Origin: Burkholderia plantarii
Lineage (GTDB): Bacteria > Pseudomonadota > Gammaproteobacteria > Burkholderiales > Burkholderiaceae
Direction: 5' to 3'
Assembly: GCF_001411805.1 (NCBI RefSeq)
Contig: NZ_CP007213.1
Location: forward strand, 1,240,001 to 1,304,000
DNA length: 64,000 nt
The position numbers and the translations under genes are program-made. A model generated the notes under the pieces. The model had not been told where the DNA came from. It worked only from the letters and a program-made list of their open reading frames with translations, and searched no databases. Positions 17,584 through 26,936 of this stretch are shown in pieces (the first letter of the stretch is position 1; every line of letters starts with the position of its first letter).

Positions 17584-19212
17584 ATGTCATCGCCGTCCCC
17601 CCGCAGTCCGGAATCCGCCACACCGTCGCCCGCGCGTTCGTTCGTGCCGCTGACGGCACGCCCGTCCGCATCCCCGGCCGGCTCCGCGCCGGGCATCGAC
17701 GATTACCTGAAGAAGATCCTCACCGCGCGCGTCTACGACGTGGCGGTCGAAACCGCGCTCGAACCGGCGCGCAACCTGTCCGCGCGCGTGCGCAACCGCG
17801 TCTGGCTCAAGCGCGAGGACAATCAACCCGTGTTCTCGTTCAAGCTGCGCGGCGCCTACAACCGCATGGTCCACCTGAGCGCCGACGCGCTCGCGCGCGG
17901 CGTGATCACCGCCTCGGCCGGCAACCACGCGCAGGGCGTCGCGTTCTCGGCTGCGCGCCTGGGCGTGAAGGCCGTGATCGTGGTGCCCGTCACCACCCCG
18001 CAGGTCAAGGTCGACGCGGTGCGCGCGCACGGCGGGCCGACCGTCGAGGTGATCCAGGCCGGCGAATCGTTCAGCGACGCCTACGCCCACGCGCTCGAGG
18101 TGCAGCGCCAGCGCGAGCTGACCTTCGTCCATCCGTTCGACGATCCCGACGTGATCGCGGGCCAGGGCACGGTCGCGATGGAAGTGCTGCGCCAGCACCA
18201 GGGGCCGATCCACGCGATCTTCGTGCCGATCGGCGGCGGCGGCCTGGCGGCCGGCGTGGCCGCCTACGTGAAGGCGGTGCGCCCCGAGATCCGCGTGATC
18301 GGCGTGCAGACCGAGGATTCCTGCGCGATGGCGCAGTCGATCCGCGCCGGCGAGCGCGTGACGCTGGCCGAGGTCGGGCTGTTCTCGGACGGCACGGCCG
18401 TGAAGCTGGTCGGCGAGGAAACCTTCCGGCTCTGCCGCGAGCTGCTCGACGACGTGATCACGGTGGATACCGACGCGTTGTGCGCGGCGATCAAGGACGT
18501 GTTCCAGGACACGCGCAGCGTGCTGGAGCCGGCCGGCGCGCTGGCCGTGGCGGGGGCCAAGCGCTACGCGGCGAATAACGGCATCGAGGGCGAGACGCTG
18601 GTGGCGATCACCTCGGGCGCCAACATGAACTTCGACCGGATGCGCTTCGTGGCCGAGCGCGCCGAGGTGGGCGAGGCGCGCGAGGCGGTGTTCGCGGTGA
18701 CGATCCCCGAGGAGCGCGGCAGCTTCCGGCGTTTCTGCGAGCTGGTGGGCGAGCGCAGCGTGACCGAGTTCAACTACCGGATCGCCGACGAGCACGCGGC
18801 GCACATTTTCGTGGGCGTGCAGATCCGCCGCCGAGGGGAATCGGCCGAGATCGCGGCGAACTTCGCCGCGCACGGCTTCGAGGCAGCCGACCTGACCGGC
18901 GACGAACTGTCGAAGGATCACATTCGCTACATGGTGGGCGGGCGCTCGCCGCTCTCGCGCGACGAGCGGCTGTTCCGCTTCACGTTCCCGGAGCGCCCGG
19001 GCGCGCTGATGAAGTTCCTGTCGGCGATGGCGCCGAACTGGAACATCAGCCTGTTCCATTACCGCAACCAGGGCGCCGACCACAGCTCGATCCTGGTCGG
19101 GCTGCAGGTGCCGGGCGCCGATCACGCGGCGTTCGACCGGTTCCTGGCCACGCTCGGCTATCCGTATCACGAAGAGACCGCGAACCCGGCCTACCGGCTG
19201 TTCCTGTCGTGA
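17584..19212 (+). CDS. ilvA: Threonine ammonia-lyase, biosynthetic, long form
   Basis: 542-residue PLP enzyme converting threonine to 2-oxobutanoate, the committed step to isoleucine. The PLP lysine is Lys87 in VFSFKLRGAYN. SAGNHAQGVA and the phosphate-binding IGGGGLAAG follow. Two C-terminal ACT-like regulatory repeats (from EAVFAVTIPEERGSFRRFCELVG, and LFRFTFPERPGALMKFL) make it the allosterically controlled, isoleucine-inhibited type. The first 35 residues are a Ser/Pro-rich extension. RBS CCAGGAGCGCCCG before the ATG. Expression is probably governed by the Ile leader/attenuator directly upstream, giving control both at transcription and by feedback. Confidence 0.96.
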   Translation: MSSPSPRSPESATPSPARSFVPLTARPSASPAGSAPGIDDYLKKILTARVYDVAVETALEPARNLSARVRNRVWLKREDNQPVFSFKLRGAYNRMVHLSADALARGVITASAGNHAQGVAFSAARLGVKAVIVVPVTTPQVKVDAVRAHGGPTVEVIQAGESFSDAYAHALEVQRQRELTFVHPFDDPDVIAGQGTVAMEVLRQHQGPIHAIFVPIGGGGLAAGVAAYVKAVRPEIRVIGVQTEDSCAMAQSIRAGERVTLAEVGLFSDGTAVKLVGEETFRLCRELLDDVITVDTDALCAAIKDVFQDTRSVLEPAGALAVAGAKRYAANNGIEGETLVAITSGANMNFDRMRFVAERAEVGEAREAVFAVTIPEERGSFRRFCELVGERSVTEFNYRIADEHAAHIFVGVQIRRRGESAEIAANFAAHGFEAADLTGDELSKDHIRYMVGGRSPLSRDERLFRFTFPERPGALMKFLSAMAPNWNISLFHYRNQGADHSSILVGLQVPGADHAAFDRFLATLGYPYHEETANPAYRLFLS

Positions 19213-19221
19213 TTCCCGGCG

Positions 19222-19240
19222 CCGGGCCGCAATGGCCCGG
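19222..19240. terminator. Hairpin after ilvA
   Basis: Perfect 7-bp stem CCGGGCC/GGCCCGG with loop GCAAT just after the ilvA stop and before a convergent gene. No T-run, so it is only a candidate for bidirectional termination. Confidence 0.5.
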
Positions 19241-19270
19241 CCGGGCCTGGCGCAGGCGAGCCCGCCGCGT

Positions 19271-19861
19271 TCACTCGAAGGCCGGAAAGCCGGCGCGCCC
19301 CTGCGTGGCGTCGAACAGCGTCTCGCGCGCGGCGGCCAGCTCGGTTACCGGCAGCCGCACGACGAGCCGCACGGTCATGCCGTAGGCGCTGTCCACCAGT
19401 TCGGCGCCGCCCTGTTCGATCCAGCGCCGCACGCGCGCCTCGTCGGGATAGCCGATCTCGATCGCGAGCCGCGCGAGCGCGATGCGCTCGACGCGCTGCG
19501 CGCCGAGCAGCGCACCGGCGATCGCGTCGGTGTAGGCACGCACGAGGCCGCCCGCGCCGAGCTTCACGCCGCCGTAATAGCGGATCACGGCGCCCAGCAC
19601 GCCGTCCAGATCATGATGGCGCAGCACCTCGAGGATCGGGCGGCCGGCCGTGCCGGACGGCTCGCCGTCGTCGGACATGCCCGACTGGCCGCCCGCGAGC
19701 AGCGCCCAGCAGACGTGCGTGGCGCCGGGGTGCGCGTCGCGCAGGTGTTGCAGTTCGGCCATCGCGGCGTCGCGATCGGCCACCGGGATCGCGTGGGCGA
19801 TGAACCGGCTCTTGCGGATCTCGATCTCCTGCGTGCAGGTTTGCGCGAGGGTGTAGGTCAT
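19271..19861 (-). CDS. YigZ/IMPACT-family protein
   Basis: 196 residues of the YigZ (UPF0029/IMPACT) family. Typical sequences: IEIRKSRFIAHAIPV at the N-terminus, HVCWALLAGG, the DDGEPSGTAGRPILEVL core loop, and VIRYYGGVKLGAGGLVRAY. The C-terminal part is the ferredoxin-like DUF1949 domain. Family members bind nucleic acid/ribosome-related targets, but the enzymatic role is unsettled. Located on the minus strand downstream of a methyltransferase gene (190-bp gap, nothing seen in it) and convergent with ilvA. No clear RBS, but the start MTYTLAQTCTQEIEIRKSRF matches family starts. Confidence 0.9.
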   Translation of the reverse strand: MTYTLAQTCTQEIEIRKSRFIAHAIPVADRDAAMAELQHLRDAHPGATHVCWALLAGGQSGMSDDGEPSGTAGRPILEVLRHHDLDGVLGAVIRYYGGVKLGAGGLVRAYTDAIAGALLGAQRVERIALARLAIEIGYPDEARVRRWIEQGGAELVDSAYGMTVRLVVRLPVTELAAARETLFDATQGRAGFPAFE

Positions 19862-20051
19862 GGTCGGGCGGCGATGCGGCTTCTCGGGTTCGGCGGCGCG
19901 TTCGCGGGGGGCGGCTCCGGCAGCGTCGTGCCGTAAGGCAGGAGGCGGGGCGAGCCCGGGCGTCGCGAGCGAAAACCCGACATTCTACGGCCACGCGCAA
20001 TCGGGCGGCCCGCCGGCCATCTCGTGCATGCCGTGCGCGGATGGCGGCGGC

Positions 20052-20867
20052 TCAGGCCGTGCCGCCGTCGCGGGTCTGATAACGGGCCGCCCAGGCCGGC
20101 GGCGCATGCCGGTACAGCAGATGCAGGCCCTCGTCCAGCGAGCGCAGCTGCAGCCCGTGCCGTCCGGCCAGCATCGCGAGCGCGCGCGCCGAGAACAGCG
20201 AGAGATGGCCGTTGCGCGGCATGCAGTACCACCACGCGTCGATGCCGGCTTCCAGCACCGCGTCGGTGACGAGCAGCGTGGTGAACAGGATCGCGCCGTC
20301 GGCGGCGAGCAGCTGCAGCAGCGTCTGGAGCAGCGCGTGCGGATCGGGATGATGCTCGAACACCTCGAACGCGAGCACGACGCGGCTGGCGCCGGCGGGC
20401 GGCGCAGCGGCCGTGCCCGCCGCGTCTTGCGCATCGGCATACGGATCGAACGACGTGACGCCGGTGAAGCCGCGCGCGCGCAGCTCGCGTTCGAGCAGGC
20501 CGAGGCCCGCGCCGAAGTCGAGCAGCGGCGCGTGGGCCAGCTCGGGGAACTGCCGCGCGATCAGCTCGGCGTTTCCCAGCGCGCGCCGGCCGGCGTAGTC
20601 GGGATCCTGGCGCGCATAGTCGGCGTTGTAGATGTGGGCGGCGAAATCCTCGCGGCGCCAGTCGTCGAAACAGCGCGTGAACACGAAGCGGCAGCGGATG
20701 CAGCAGTGATAGTAGACCGGCACCCCCGCATACGGATCGATCTTGCGGCCGGCCAGGCGGTCGGCGCCGCCGACCGAAAAATCGACCACGCCGCAGAGCC
20801 GGCTCACGGCACCGCAGCACTTGCAGGCGGTTTCGGGTTCGGCGACACGCAGACGCTGTAACGGCAT
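20052..20867 (-). CDS. Class I SAM-dependent methyltransferase with N-terminal Cys cluster
   Basis: 271 residues. N-terminal CKCCG and CCIRCRF pairs (CxxC ... CxxC) suggest a zinc site. The methyltransferase core follows: LLDFGAGLGLLERELRARGF (motif I, SAM-binding glycine loop), the acidic end of strand 2 in VTSFDPYAD, and AFEVFEHHPDPHALL. The EHxxDP pattern is common in O- or C-methyltransferases that act on sugars, quinones or nucleotide-linked substrates. Start at 20867 chosen at MPLQRLRVAEPE; a further 11 codons upstream are possible. No partner genes nearby that define the substrate. Confidence 0.8.
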   Translation of the reverse strand: MPLQRLRVAEPETACKCCGAVSRLCGVVDFSVGGADRLAGRKIDPYAGVPVYYHCCIRCRFVFTRCFDDWRREDFAAHIYNADYARQDPDYAGRRALGNAELIARQFPELAHAPLLDFGAGLGLLERELRARGFTGVTSFDPYADAQDAAGTAAAPPAGASRVVLAFEVFEHHPDPHALLQTLLQLLAADGAILFTTLLVTDAVLEAGIDAWWYCMPRNGHLSLFSARALAMLAGRHGLQLRSLDEGLHLLYRHAPPAWAARYQTRDGGTA

Positions 20868-21052
20868 GAGAGGGCTCGTGGATCGACGCGATGCCGCCAT
20901 GATGCCAAGTTTCGGACGGCCGCGCCCGCGCGCGTGGCCCGCATCGGCGCCGGGCGGGGAAAGCCGCCCGCAAGGCGCCCGGCACGCCGCGCCGGGCGGG
21001 CATTCCCGGATGGACAGCGCGGCTGCCCGGGCACGGTGCCGCCGTCCGGCTC

Positions 21053-21080
21053 ACATCGATCGATGTCGATGTCAACATCG
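21053..21080. promoter_or_regulatory. Paired ACATCG palindromes, candidate operator
   Basis: ACATCGATCGATGT (21053-21066) is a perfect 14-bp palindrome, immediately followed by CGATGT-CA-ACATCG (21067-21080), a second inverted repeat of the same half-site. The pair lies about 80 bp before the SnoaL-like gene, upstream of a T-run and TTGACT. Four copies of one 6-bp half-site in 28 bp suggest cooperative binding by a dimeric regulator, not identified here. Confidence 0.5.
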
Positions 21081-21159
21081 AAACGTTGGTATGGGTCGTG
21101 CTTTTTTGACTCACTACGATCGGCTCCAGTCCATCGACACACGAGCAGGGAGCCTTTCG

Positions 21160-21570
21160 ATGAATCCGACCGGGCAGCAGGTGATGGCCGCCGCCGACGC
21201 GTTGATCGACGCGTTCGGCCGCCACGACCGCACGGCCTGCTTCGCCGCGTTCGCGCCGGAGGCGATCTTCGTGTTGCATCACGTCGCCGTGCCGCCAGGT
21301 TCGCGCGGCGCCTACGAGCGCCGCTGGCGTGAATGGGAGCGCGACGACGGCTTCGCCGTCCACGCCTGCGAGTCGCGCGAGCGCGCCGTGCAACTGGCGG
21401 GCGGCGACACGGCGATCTTCACGCACGCGGTGCGTACCACCGTGCGCATGCAGGCGGGCGAGGTGTGCCTCGACGAGCGCGAGACGATCATGTGCGCGCG
21501 CCGCGGCGAGCGCTGGCTCGCGATCCACGAACATCTCTCGCCGCTGCCGGCCGCCACCGACGACGTTTGA
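21160..21570 (+). CDS. NTF2/SnoaL-like small protein
   Basis: 136 residues with the alpha+beta cone-fold features of NTF2/SnoaL-like proteins: N-terminal helices (MAAADALIDAFGRHDRTACFAAFAPEAIFVLH), central strands with a conserved Trp (RRWREWERD), and the closing strands RRGERWLAIHEHLSPLP. Such proteins are often isomerases, hydrolases or binding partners; no activity is assigned. It lies 85 bp ahead of an NCS1 permease on the same strand, so they are probably co-transcribed and the protein may act on the imported nucleobase-like compound. Confidence 0.75.
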   Translation: MNPTGQQVMAAADALIDAFGRHDRTACFAAFAPEAIFVLHHVAVPPGSRGAYERRWREWERDDGFAVHACESRERAVQLAGGDTAIFTHAVRTTVRMQAGEVCLDERETIMCARRGERWLAIHEHLSPLPAATDDV

Positions 21571-21655
21571 GCTGGAACGAAAAGCCGGACCGAAAAGCCG
21601 CAAGCGCCCGGCGCGAAGCGGCATATGAATCAGGATAACTGAACAAGGACGCCAC

Positions 21656-23113
21656 ATGGAACATCCCGGGACGGCGGACCTGAGCGGCGCCACGGCGCCC
21701 GCGCAGGCGCGCTTCACCACGATCGAGACGCGCTCGATCGACTATGTGCCCGACAGCGAGCGGCACGGCAGGGTCATCGACCAGGGGCCGTTCTGGTTCC
21801 TCGGCAATTTCCAGTTCTTCACCATCGCGATCGGCTTCGTCGGCCCGGGCATGGGGCTCTCGCTCGGCTACACGATCCTGTCGGGCATCCTCGGCATCCT
21901 GTTCGGTACGCTGTTCATGGCGTTCCATGCCTCGCAGGGCGCCCACCTCGGGCTGCCGCAGATGATCCAGTCGCGCGCGCAGTTCGGCTATCGCGGCGTG
22001 GTGGTGGTGCTGCTCGCCACCGCGTTCACGTTCGTCGCGTTCAACGTGGTGGACGTCGTGCTGATGGCGAGCGGCCTGCATGCGATCTTCGGCTGGTCGC
22101 CCGCCGCGATCACGCTCGTCACGGCGCTGCTCGCGCTGCTGCTCGCCGTGTACGGCCACGACTGGCTGCACCGCGCGTTCAAGTGGATGCTTTACGCGAG
22201 CCTGCCGCTCTATCTGGTGCTGTCGGCGGCGATCCTCGCCGGCGGCGTGGCGCCGAAGGCGGTTCACGCGGGCGGCTTCAGCCTCGTCGCGTTCGCCTCG
22301 CAGTTCGCGGCCAGCGCCAGCTACAACATCACCTACGCGCCCTACGTGTCCGACTACTCGCGCTACCTGCCGCGCCACACGCGGCCGCGCGCGATCATCG
22401 GCGCGGTGTTCGCGGGCGCCTCGTCGTCGGCGATCTGGCTGATCGCGCTCGGCGCCTGGCTCGCCTCGCGGCTCGGCGCGTCGGATGGATTGATCGCGCT
22501 GAACGCGGCCGGCAACGCGATTGTTCACGGCTTCGGCGCGCTGATCTCGATCGTCTCGATCGGCGCGATGGTCGCCACCATGGGGCTCAACAATTACAGC
22601 GCGATGCTGACGCTGATCACCGGTGTCGATTCGTTCCACCCCGTCAAGCCCACGCGCGCGATCCGCATCGTGACGATCGTGCTGGTGAGCGCCGCGTGGG
22701 TCGTGATTTCGATGCTGCTGACCGGCAACGCGATCGACATCCTGTTCGCGGCGCTGACGATGATGCTCTACCTGCTCGCGCCGTGGACGGCCGTGAACCT
22801 GGTCGACTACTTCTTCGTGCGGCGCGGCCGCTATGCGATCACGCACCTGTTCTCGGCCGACGGCATCTACGGCGCCTGGGGCCTGCGCGGGCTCGCCTCC
22901 TATGCGATCGGCCTGGCCGCCTCGGTGCCGTTCTTCGTGCTGCCAGGCCTCTACACGGGCGGGCTCGCGGCGCGCCTGGGCGGCGTGGACGTGGCTTGGG
23001 CGGTCGGGCTCGCGGTGGCGACGCTGGCCTACCTGCTGCCGTGGCGTGGCGTGACGGCACGCGACGAAGCGGCCGCGATCGACGAGAGCGACTACACGCC
23101 GGGACTGCGCTGA
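21656..23113 (+). CDS. NCS1-family cytosine/purine/hydantoin permease
   Basis: 485-residue inner-membrane carrier of the nucleobase:cation symporter-1 family, with about 12 hydrophobic segments. The N-terminal IDYVPDSERHG and FWFLGNFQFF preceding helix 1, and SYNITYAPYVSDYSRYLP in the middle, are family hallmarks. A terminal DESDYTPGLR motif is typical of the cytosine/purine subgroup. It takes up purines, pyrimidines or related ring compounds with a cation; the exact substrate is not readable. Likely operon with the NTF2-like gene upstream. A weak AT-containing stretch precedes the ATG but no strong RBS. Confidence 0.9.
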   Translation: MEHPGTADLSGATAPAQARFTTIETRSIDYVPDSERHGRVIDQGPFWFLGNFQFFTIAIGFVGPGMGLSLGYTILSGILGILFGTLFMAFHASQGAHLGLPQMIQSRAQFGYRGVVVVLLATAFTFVAFNVVDVVLMASGLHAIFGWSPAAITLVTALLALLLAVYGHDWLHRAFKWMLYASLPLYLVLSAAILAGGVAPKAVHAGGFSLVAFASQFAASASYNITYAPYVSDYSRYLPRHTRPRAIIGAVFAGASSSAIWLIALGAWLASRLGASDGLIALNAAGNAIVHGFGALISIVSIGAMVATMGLNNYSAMLTLITGVDSFHPVKPTRAIRIVTIVLVSAAWVVISMLLTGNAIDILFAALTMMLYLLAPWTAVNLVDYFFVRRGRYAITHLFSADGIYGAWGLRGLASYAIGLAASVPFFVLPGLYTGGLAARLGGVDVAWAVGLAVATLAYLLPWRGVTARDEAAAIDESDYTPGLR

Positions 23114-23400
23114 AGCAGGGCGAGGTGGCGGCGAGGCATCGTCAATGCGTCATCGATGCGATGCATTCCGCCATTGCCGTTGACCGGCCGCAACTCGCTC
23201 ATGACAATCGATTCGGATGATCCTCGAACGCGCCTTGCCAAGGCAATCAACACGGATTCATTGACGCAGCACGGTACCGCGCGCGTCTCGCCGCGCGTGG
23301 GAGGGAACCTCGCGAGGCCGGCGCAGTCGGTCAGGACGGGGCGAGACAGCCCCATGACGATAACGATGATCCGATTCATCGAAACAGGGAGAAACACGAT

Positions 23401-24534
23401 ATGCGGAAGAGGGTGGCGGTGGCGATCGCCTGTCTGGTCGCGTCGCATGGCGCGCAGGCGCAGAGCAGCGTGACGCTGTTCGGCGTGCTCGACGAGGGCA
23501 TCAACTACACCAATAACGCCGGCGGTCACGCCGCCTGGCAGCAGACCAGCGTCGATCTCGCGACGAGTCGCTGGGGCATCAAGGGCAGCGAGGATCTCGG
23601 CGGCGGCCTGCATGCGATCTTCGATCTCGAAAGCGGCTTCCAGCTCGACAATGGCCGCATCTACTACGGCGACCGCCTGTTCGGCTATCAGTCCTACGCG
23701 GGGCTGCAGTCGGAACGCTTCGGCACGCTCACGTTCGGGCGCCAGTTCGATACGGTGGCCGACGTGCTCGCGCCGCTGACCGCGAACGGCAACTGGGCCG
23801 GCTACCTGTTCTCGCATCCGTTCGACAACGACAACACCGACGCCTCGTTCCACGTCGACAACGCCGTGAAGTTCACGAGCGCGAGCGTCGCCGGGCTGAC
23901 GGCCACCGCGCTCTACGGCTTCAGCAACCAGGCCGGCGGCTTCGCGCGGAACCGCGCGATCGGCGTCGGGCTCGGCTACCGCTACGAGACGCTGACGCTC
24001 GGCGCCGTCTACGAGGATCTCGGCGCGCCCGGCACCACCACGGGCGGCAGCGTCGCGACCGGCGACATGGTGTTCGCCGCCGCGAACCAGAAGATCTACG
24101 GCATTGGCGCGAACTACGGCATCGGGCCGGCCACGCTCGGGCTCGTCTACACGCACGTGATGGTGCAGCGGCCCACCGAGTCGCTGTACGCGGGCGCGCT
24201 CGGCGTGCCGGTCGCGGCGCTGCGTTTCGACAATCTCGAAGCCAACGCGAAAGTGCAGGTGCGGCCGGACCTGTTCGTCGGCGCGATGTACACCTACTCG
24301 CGCGCGCATCTCGACACCGGTGGCGGCGCCTCGCTGCACTGGAACCAGCTCGGGCTGATGGCGCAGTACGCGCTGTCGAAGCGTACCGGCCTCTATTCGC
24401 AGGTCGCGTATCAGATGGTGGGCGGTGGCGGCACCGGCACGCCGCTCGAGAACGCGTTCGTGCTCGGCTCGGCCGGCGCGTCGTCGAACGGGCATCAGGT
24501 CGTCGCGCGAGTCGGCATCACGCATTCGTTCTGA
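23401..24534 (+). CDS. Outer-membrane general porin
   Basis: 377-residue Gram-negative porin of the Burkholderia OpcP/Omp38-like type. Signal peptide of about 20 residues cleaved after GAQA, then QSSVTLFGVLDEGI, the standard first strand. The eyelet region has SRWGIKGSEDLGGGLHAIFDLESGF, and FGRQFDTVADVLAPL lies in a constriction-loop position. It ends in Phe after VARVGITHSF, the signal for outer-membrane insertion. The 287 bp upstream (23114-23400) hold no supported gene. It ends only 14 bp from the convergent TonB receptor gene. Confidence 0.93.
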   Translation: MRKRVAVAIACLVASHGAQAQSSVTLFGVLDEGINYTNNAGGHAAWQQTSVDLATSRWGIKGSEDLGGGLHAIFDLESGFQLDNGRIYYGDRLFGYQSYAGLQSERFGTLTFGRQFDTVADVLAPLTANGNWAGYLFSHPFDNDNTDASFHVDNAVKFTSASVAGLTATALYGFSNQAGGFARNRAIGVGLGYRYETLTLGAVYEDLGAPGTTTGGSVATGDMVFAAANQKIYGIGANYGIGPATLGLVYTHVMVQRPTESLYAGALGVPVAALRFDNLEANAKVQVRPDLFVGAMYTYSRAHLDTGGGASLHWNQLGLMAQYALSKRTGLYSQVAYQMVGGGGTGTPLENAFVLGSAGASSNGHQVVARVGITHSF

Positions 24535-24548
24535 GCGGCGGCGGTGCG

Positions 24549-26666
24549 TCAGAAGCGGTAGTCGAGCAGCAGCTCGAAGCGCCGGTCGCTGCCGAGCAGG
24601 TATTGCGTCTCGTCGTAGTAGGCGCTCTCCACGTAATGGCGGTTGAACACGTTGTAGGCGCGCGCCGTGATCGTGGTGTCCTTGCGCGGCTTCCAGGCGA
24701 GCGCCAGGTCGACGGTGGTGTAGGACGCCATCGACAGCTGGTTCGCGGTGTCGGCGTAGCGCTTGCCCACGTAGCGCAGCCCGCCGATGCCGGTCCATCG
24801 CGAGGCGAAGCGCCAGCTCACCCACAGGTTCGCGAGCCGCTGCGGTACCGAGGCCGGCACGTTGCCGTCGCGCGAGACGAGCCCGCCGCCGCTCGCCTCG
24901 GTGAAATCGTCGTACTTCGCGCGCAACGCGGCGACGTTCGCGTCGATGCGCCAGTCGCGCGCGAGTTGCGCGCCGAAGCTCGCCTCGATGCCGCGTGACG
25001 ACTGCTGGCCGATCTGGATCGACTGGTTCGGGTTCTGCGGATCGGCGGCCACCAGGTTGTCCTTGACGATCCGGTAGGCGGCCAGCGTCCACTCCGCGCG
25101 GCCGCCGAGCAGCGACTGCTTGAAGCCGACCTCGATCTGGCGGCCGGTGGCGAGGCGGAAGTTCGCGCTCGACGAATTGAGCATCAGCAGCGAGCCGACC
25201 GGATCGGCCGCCACCGAATACTGGCCGTAGACGGTGAACGCCGGCGCGATGTCGTAGACGGTGCCGAGGCGCCAGCCGGTGTTCGCGTACACGCGCGTGA
25301 AGCCGCCGCCGTTGACGAGATCGTCGCGGTTCACGCTGGCGTGGTCGTAGCGCAGGCCGCCCACCACCGACCAGCGCTTCGTGAGCGCGAGGTGATCCTC
25401 GGCGAACAGCGCGTACTGGTTGGCCTGCGAATCGTACTTGGGCCGCGTGCCGGCCACGTTGACGAAGCTGCCCGGGTCGAACGCATACGGATCGACCATC
25501 GAGCCGCCCGAGTACGGCGAGTTGTTGTCGTGGCGGAACGTGGTGTGATTGAACTCGAAGCCGGCCGAGAACGTGTTGCGGCGGCCCAGCACGAGGCTGT
25601 CGACGGTGGCCGTCGTCACGTCGCCGAACTGCTGCTGGTCATGCAGGATCTCGGTGTAGCCGCTGCGCGCGATCCGGCCGGTGGCCGGCACGAACGCGTA
25701 ATCCTCCGCGTCCTTCCAGTGGCGGTTGCTCTTCATCCGGTAGAACGTGCTGGTCACGCTCAGCTGGTCGCTCGGCCGCCAGCTCGCGGCGAGCGTGGCC
25801 CAGCTGTCGCGAAACGAGATCAGGCTGTCGCCGACGTTGTAGTTCTTCTTCCGCAGCGCGGGATCGAGCCCGCCGTTTTCGAGCGGCACGCCGAAATAGC
25901 GCATCGGATGCTGGAAGCCCTCGGCATACGAGGCGGTGATCGACAGCTCGGGCGTCACGTCGTAGCGCAGCGCGCCCGACACCGACAGGTTGCGCGAATC
26001 GCCCGCGTCGACCCAGTTCGCCGAGCGGTTGCCGCTCACGTCGAAGCGATAGGAAAGCCTGTCGTTGATCGCGCCGCCGCTGCCGAACGCGGCGCGCGCG
26101 GTCCGCTCGGTGCCGATGCCGAGCTGCAGCTCGTTCTCGATCGGCCCGCGCGCCGGCTTCTTCGGCACGACGTTCACCACGCCGCCGATCGCGCCTTCGC
26201 CGTAGATCACCGAGGCGGGGCCGCGCAGCACGTCGATGTGATCGACCGACCAGGTATCGAACGGATAGGTCACGCCGATCGCGCCGTAGGGGCGCACGCC
26301 GTCGAACAGCTGCGTGACCGACGAGGCGCCCACGAAGCCGCGCGCCGACAGTTCCGAATCGCCGTTGCCCGGATGCGGCGAGGCGGCAATGCCGGTGGCG
26401 CGGCTGACGGCATCGACGATCGACGCGTCGCCGCGCTCGGTCAGCGTGGCACGGTCGATCTGCTCGACGCTGGCCGGGGTTTCGAGCGGCGTGAGGCCGA
26501 GGTGGCTGCCGGTGTCCTGTGGGCGCTCCAGCGCGCCGGGGCGCGCGGCCTTGACCTGGACCGCGGGCAGCGCGAGGTCGGGTGCGGTGGCGTTGGCCTG
26601 GGCGTGAGCGGGGTTCGACAGCGTGCCGAGCGCGGCGGCGAGGGCGGAAAACGAGCGAGGCTTCAT
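24549..26666 (-). CDS. TonB-dependent outer-membrane receptor (siderophore/metal type)
   Basis: 705-residue receptor: signal peptide to about residue 23 (NPAHAQA), plug domain with TPASVEQIDRATLTERG, SARGF and VLRGPASVIYGEGAIGGVVNVV, then a 22-strand barrel ending in LLLDYRF. By sequence it belongs to the FhuA/FpvA-like siderophore receptor group, and it shares its plug layout with the receptor at 56825. The start at 26666 opens the signal peptide; sequence further upstream is Arg/Pro-rich. A DUF2946 gene with a C-terminal RAPP motif lies 270 bp upstream on the same strand, which points to copper-linked control and so possibly to a metal-chelate rather than an iron-siderophore cargo. Confidence 0.9.
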   Translation of the reverse strand: MKPRSFSALAAALGTLSNPAHAQANATAPDLALPAVQVKAARPGALERPQDTGSHLGLTPLETPASVEQIDRATLTERGDASIVDAVSRATGIAASPHPGNGDSELSARGFVGASSVTQLFDGVRPYGAIGVTYPFDTWSVDHIDVLRGPASVIYGEGAIGGVVNVVPKKPARGPIENELQLGIGTERTARAAFGSGGAINDRLSYRFDVSGNRSANWVDAGDSRNLSVSGALRYDVTPELSITASYAEGFQHPMRYFGVPLENGGLDPALRKKNYNVGDSLISFRDSWATLAASWRPSDQLSVTSTFYRMKSNRHWKDAEDYAFVPATGRIARSGYTEILHDQQQFGDVTTATVDSLVLGRRNTFSAGFEFNHTTFRHDNNSPYSGGSMVDPYAFDPGSFVNVAGTRPKYDSQANQYALFAEDHLALTKRWSVVGGLRYDHASVNRDDLVNGGGFTRVYANTGWRLGTVYDIAPAFTVYGQYSVAADPVGSLLMLNSSSANFRLATGRQIEVGFKQSLLGGRAEWTLAAYRIVKDNLVAADPQNPNQSIQIGQQSSRGIEASFGAQLARDWRIDANVAALRAKYDDFTEASGGGLVSRDGNVPASVPQRLANLWVSWRFASRWTGIGGLRYVGKRYADTANQLSMASYTTVDLALAWKPRKDTTITARAYNVFNRHYVESAYYDETQYLLGSDRRFELLLDYRF

Positions 26667-26936
26667 GGCGAGTGCGGTGAGGCGAATCGAAGGCGGAACG
26701 AGAGAGCACGCATGCCCGGCGGGCTGCGTGGGACGAGATGGCGTTCGGCCCGATCCGGGTGCGCTTTGATTGCGCGCCGAACGCGCCATGCCTTGCGTCG
26801 CGGTGAACGGGCGAGGCGGGCAGGGCGGCCGCGGCGAGGGACGGGGCCGACGAAGGCCGACGCGCATTGACGACGCACGACGGCGGCGCCGGATCACGCG
26901 GGGATCAGGCGACGGCAAGGCGCGGCAAACGAAGCG

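Noticed and set aside
23114..23400. Open frame overlapping the start of the porin gene
   Set aside because: No RBS and no family features; the porin signal peptide fixes the real frame.
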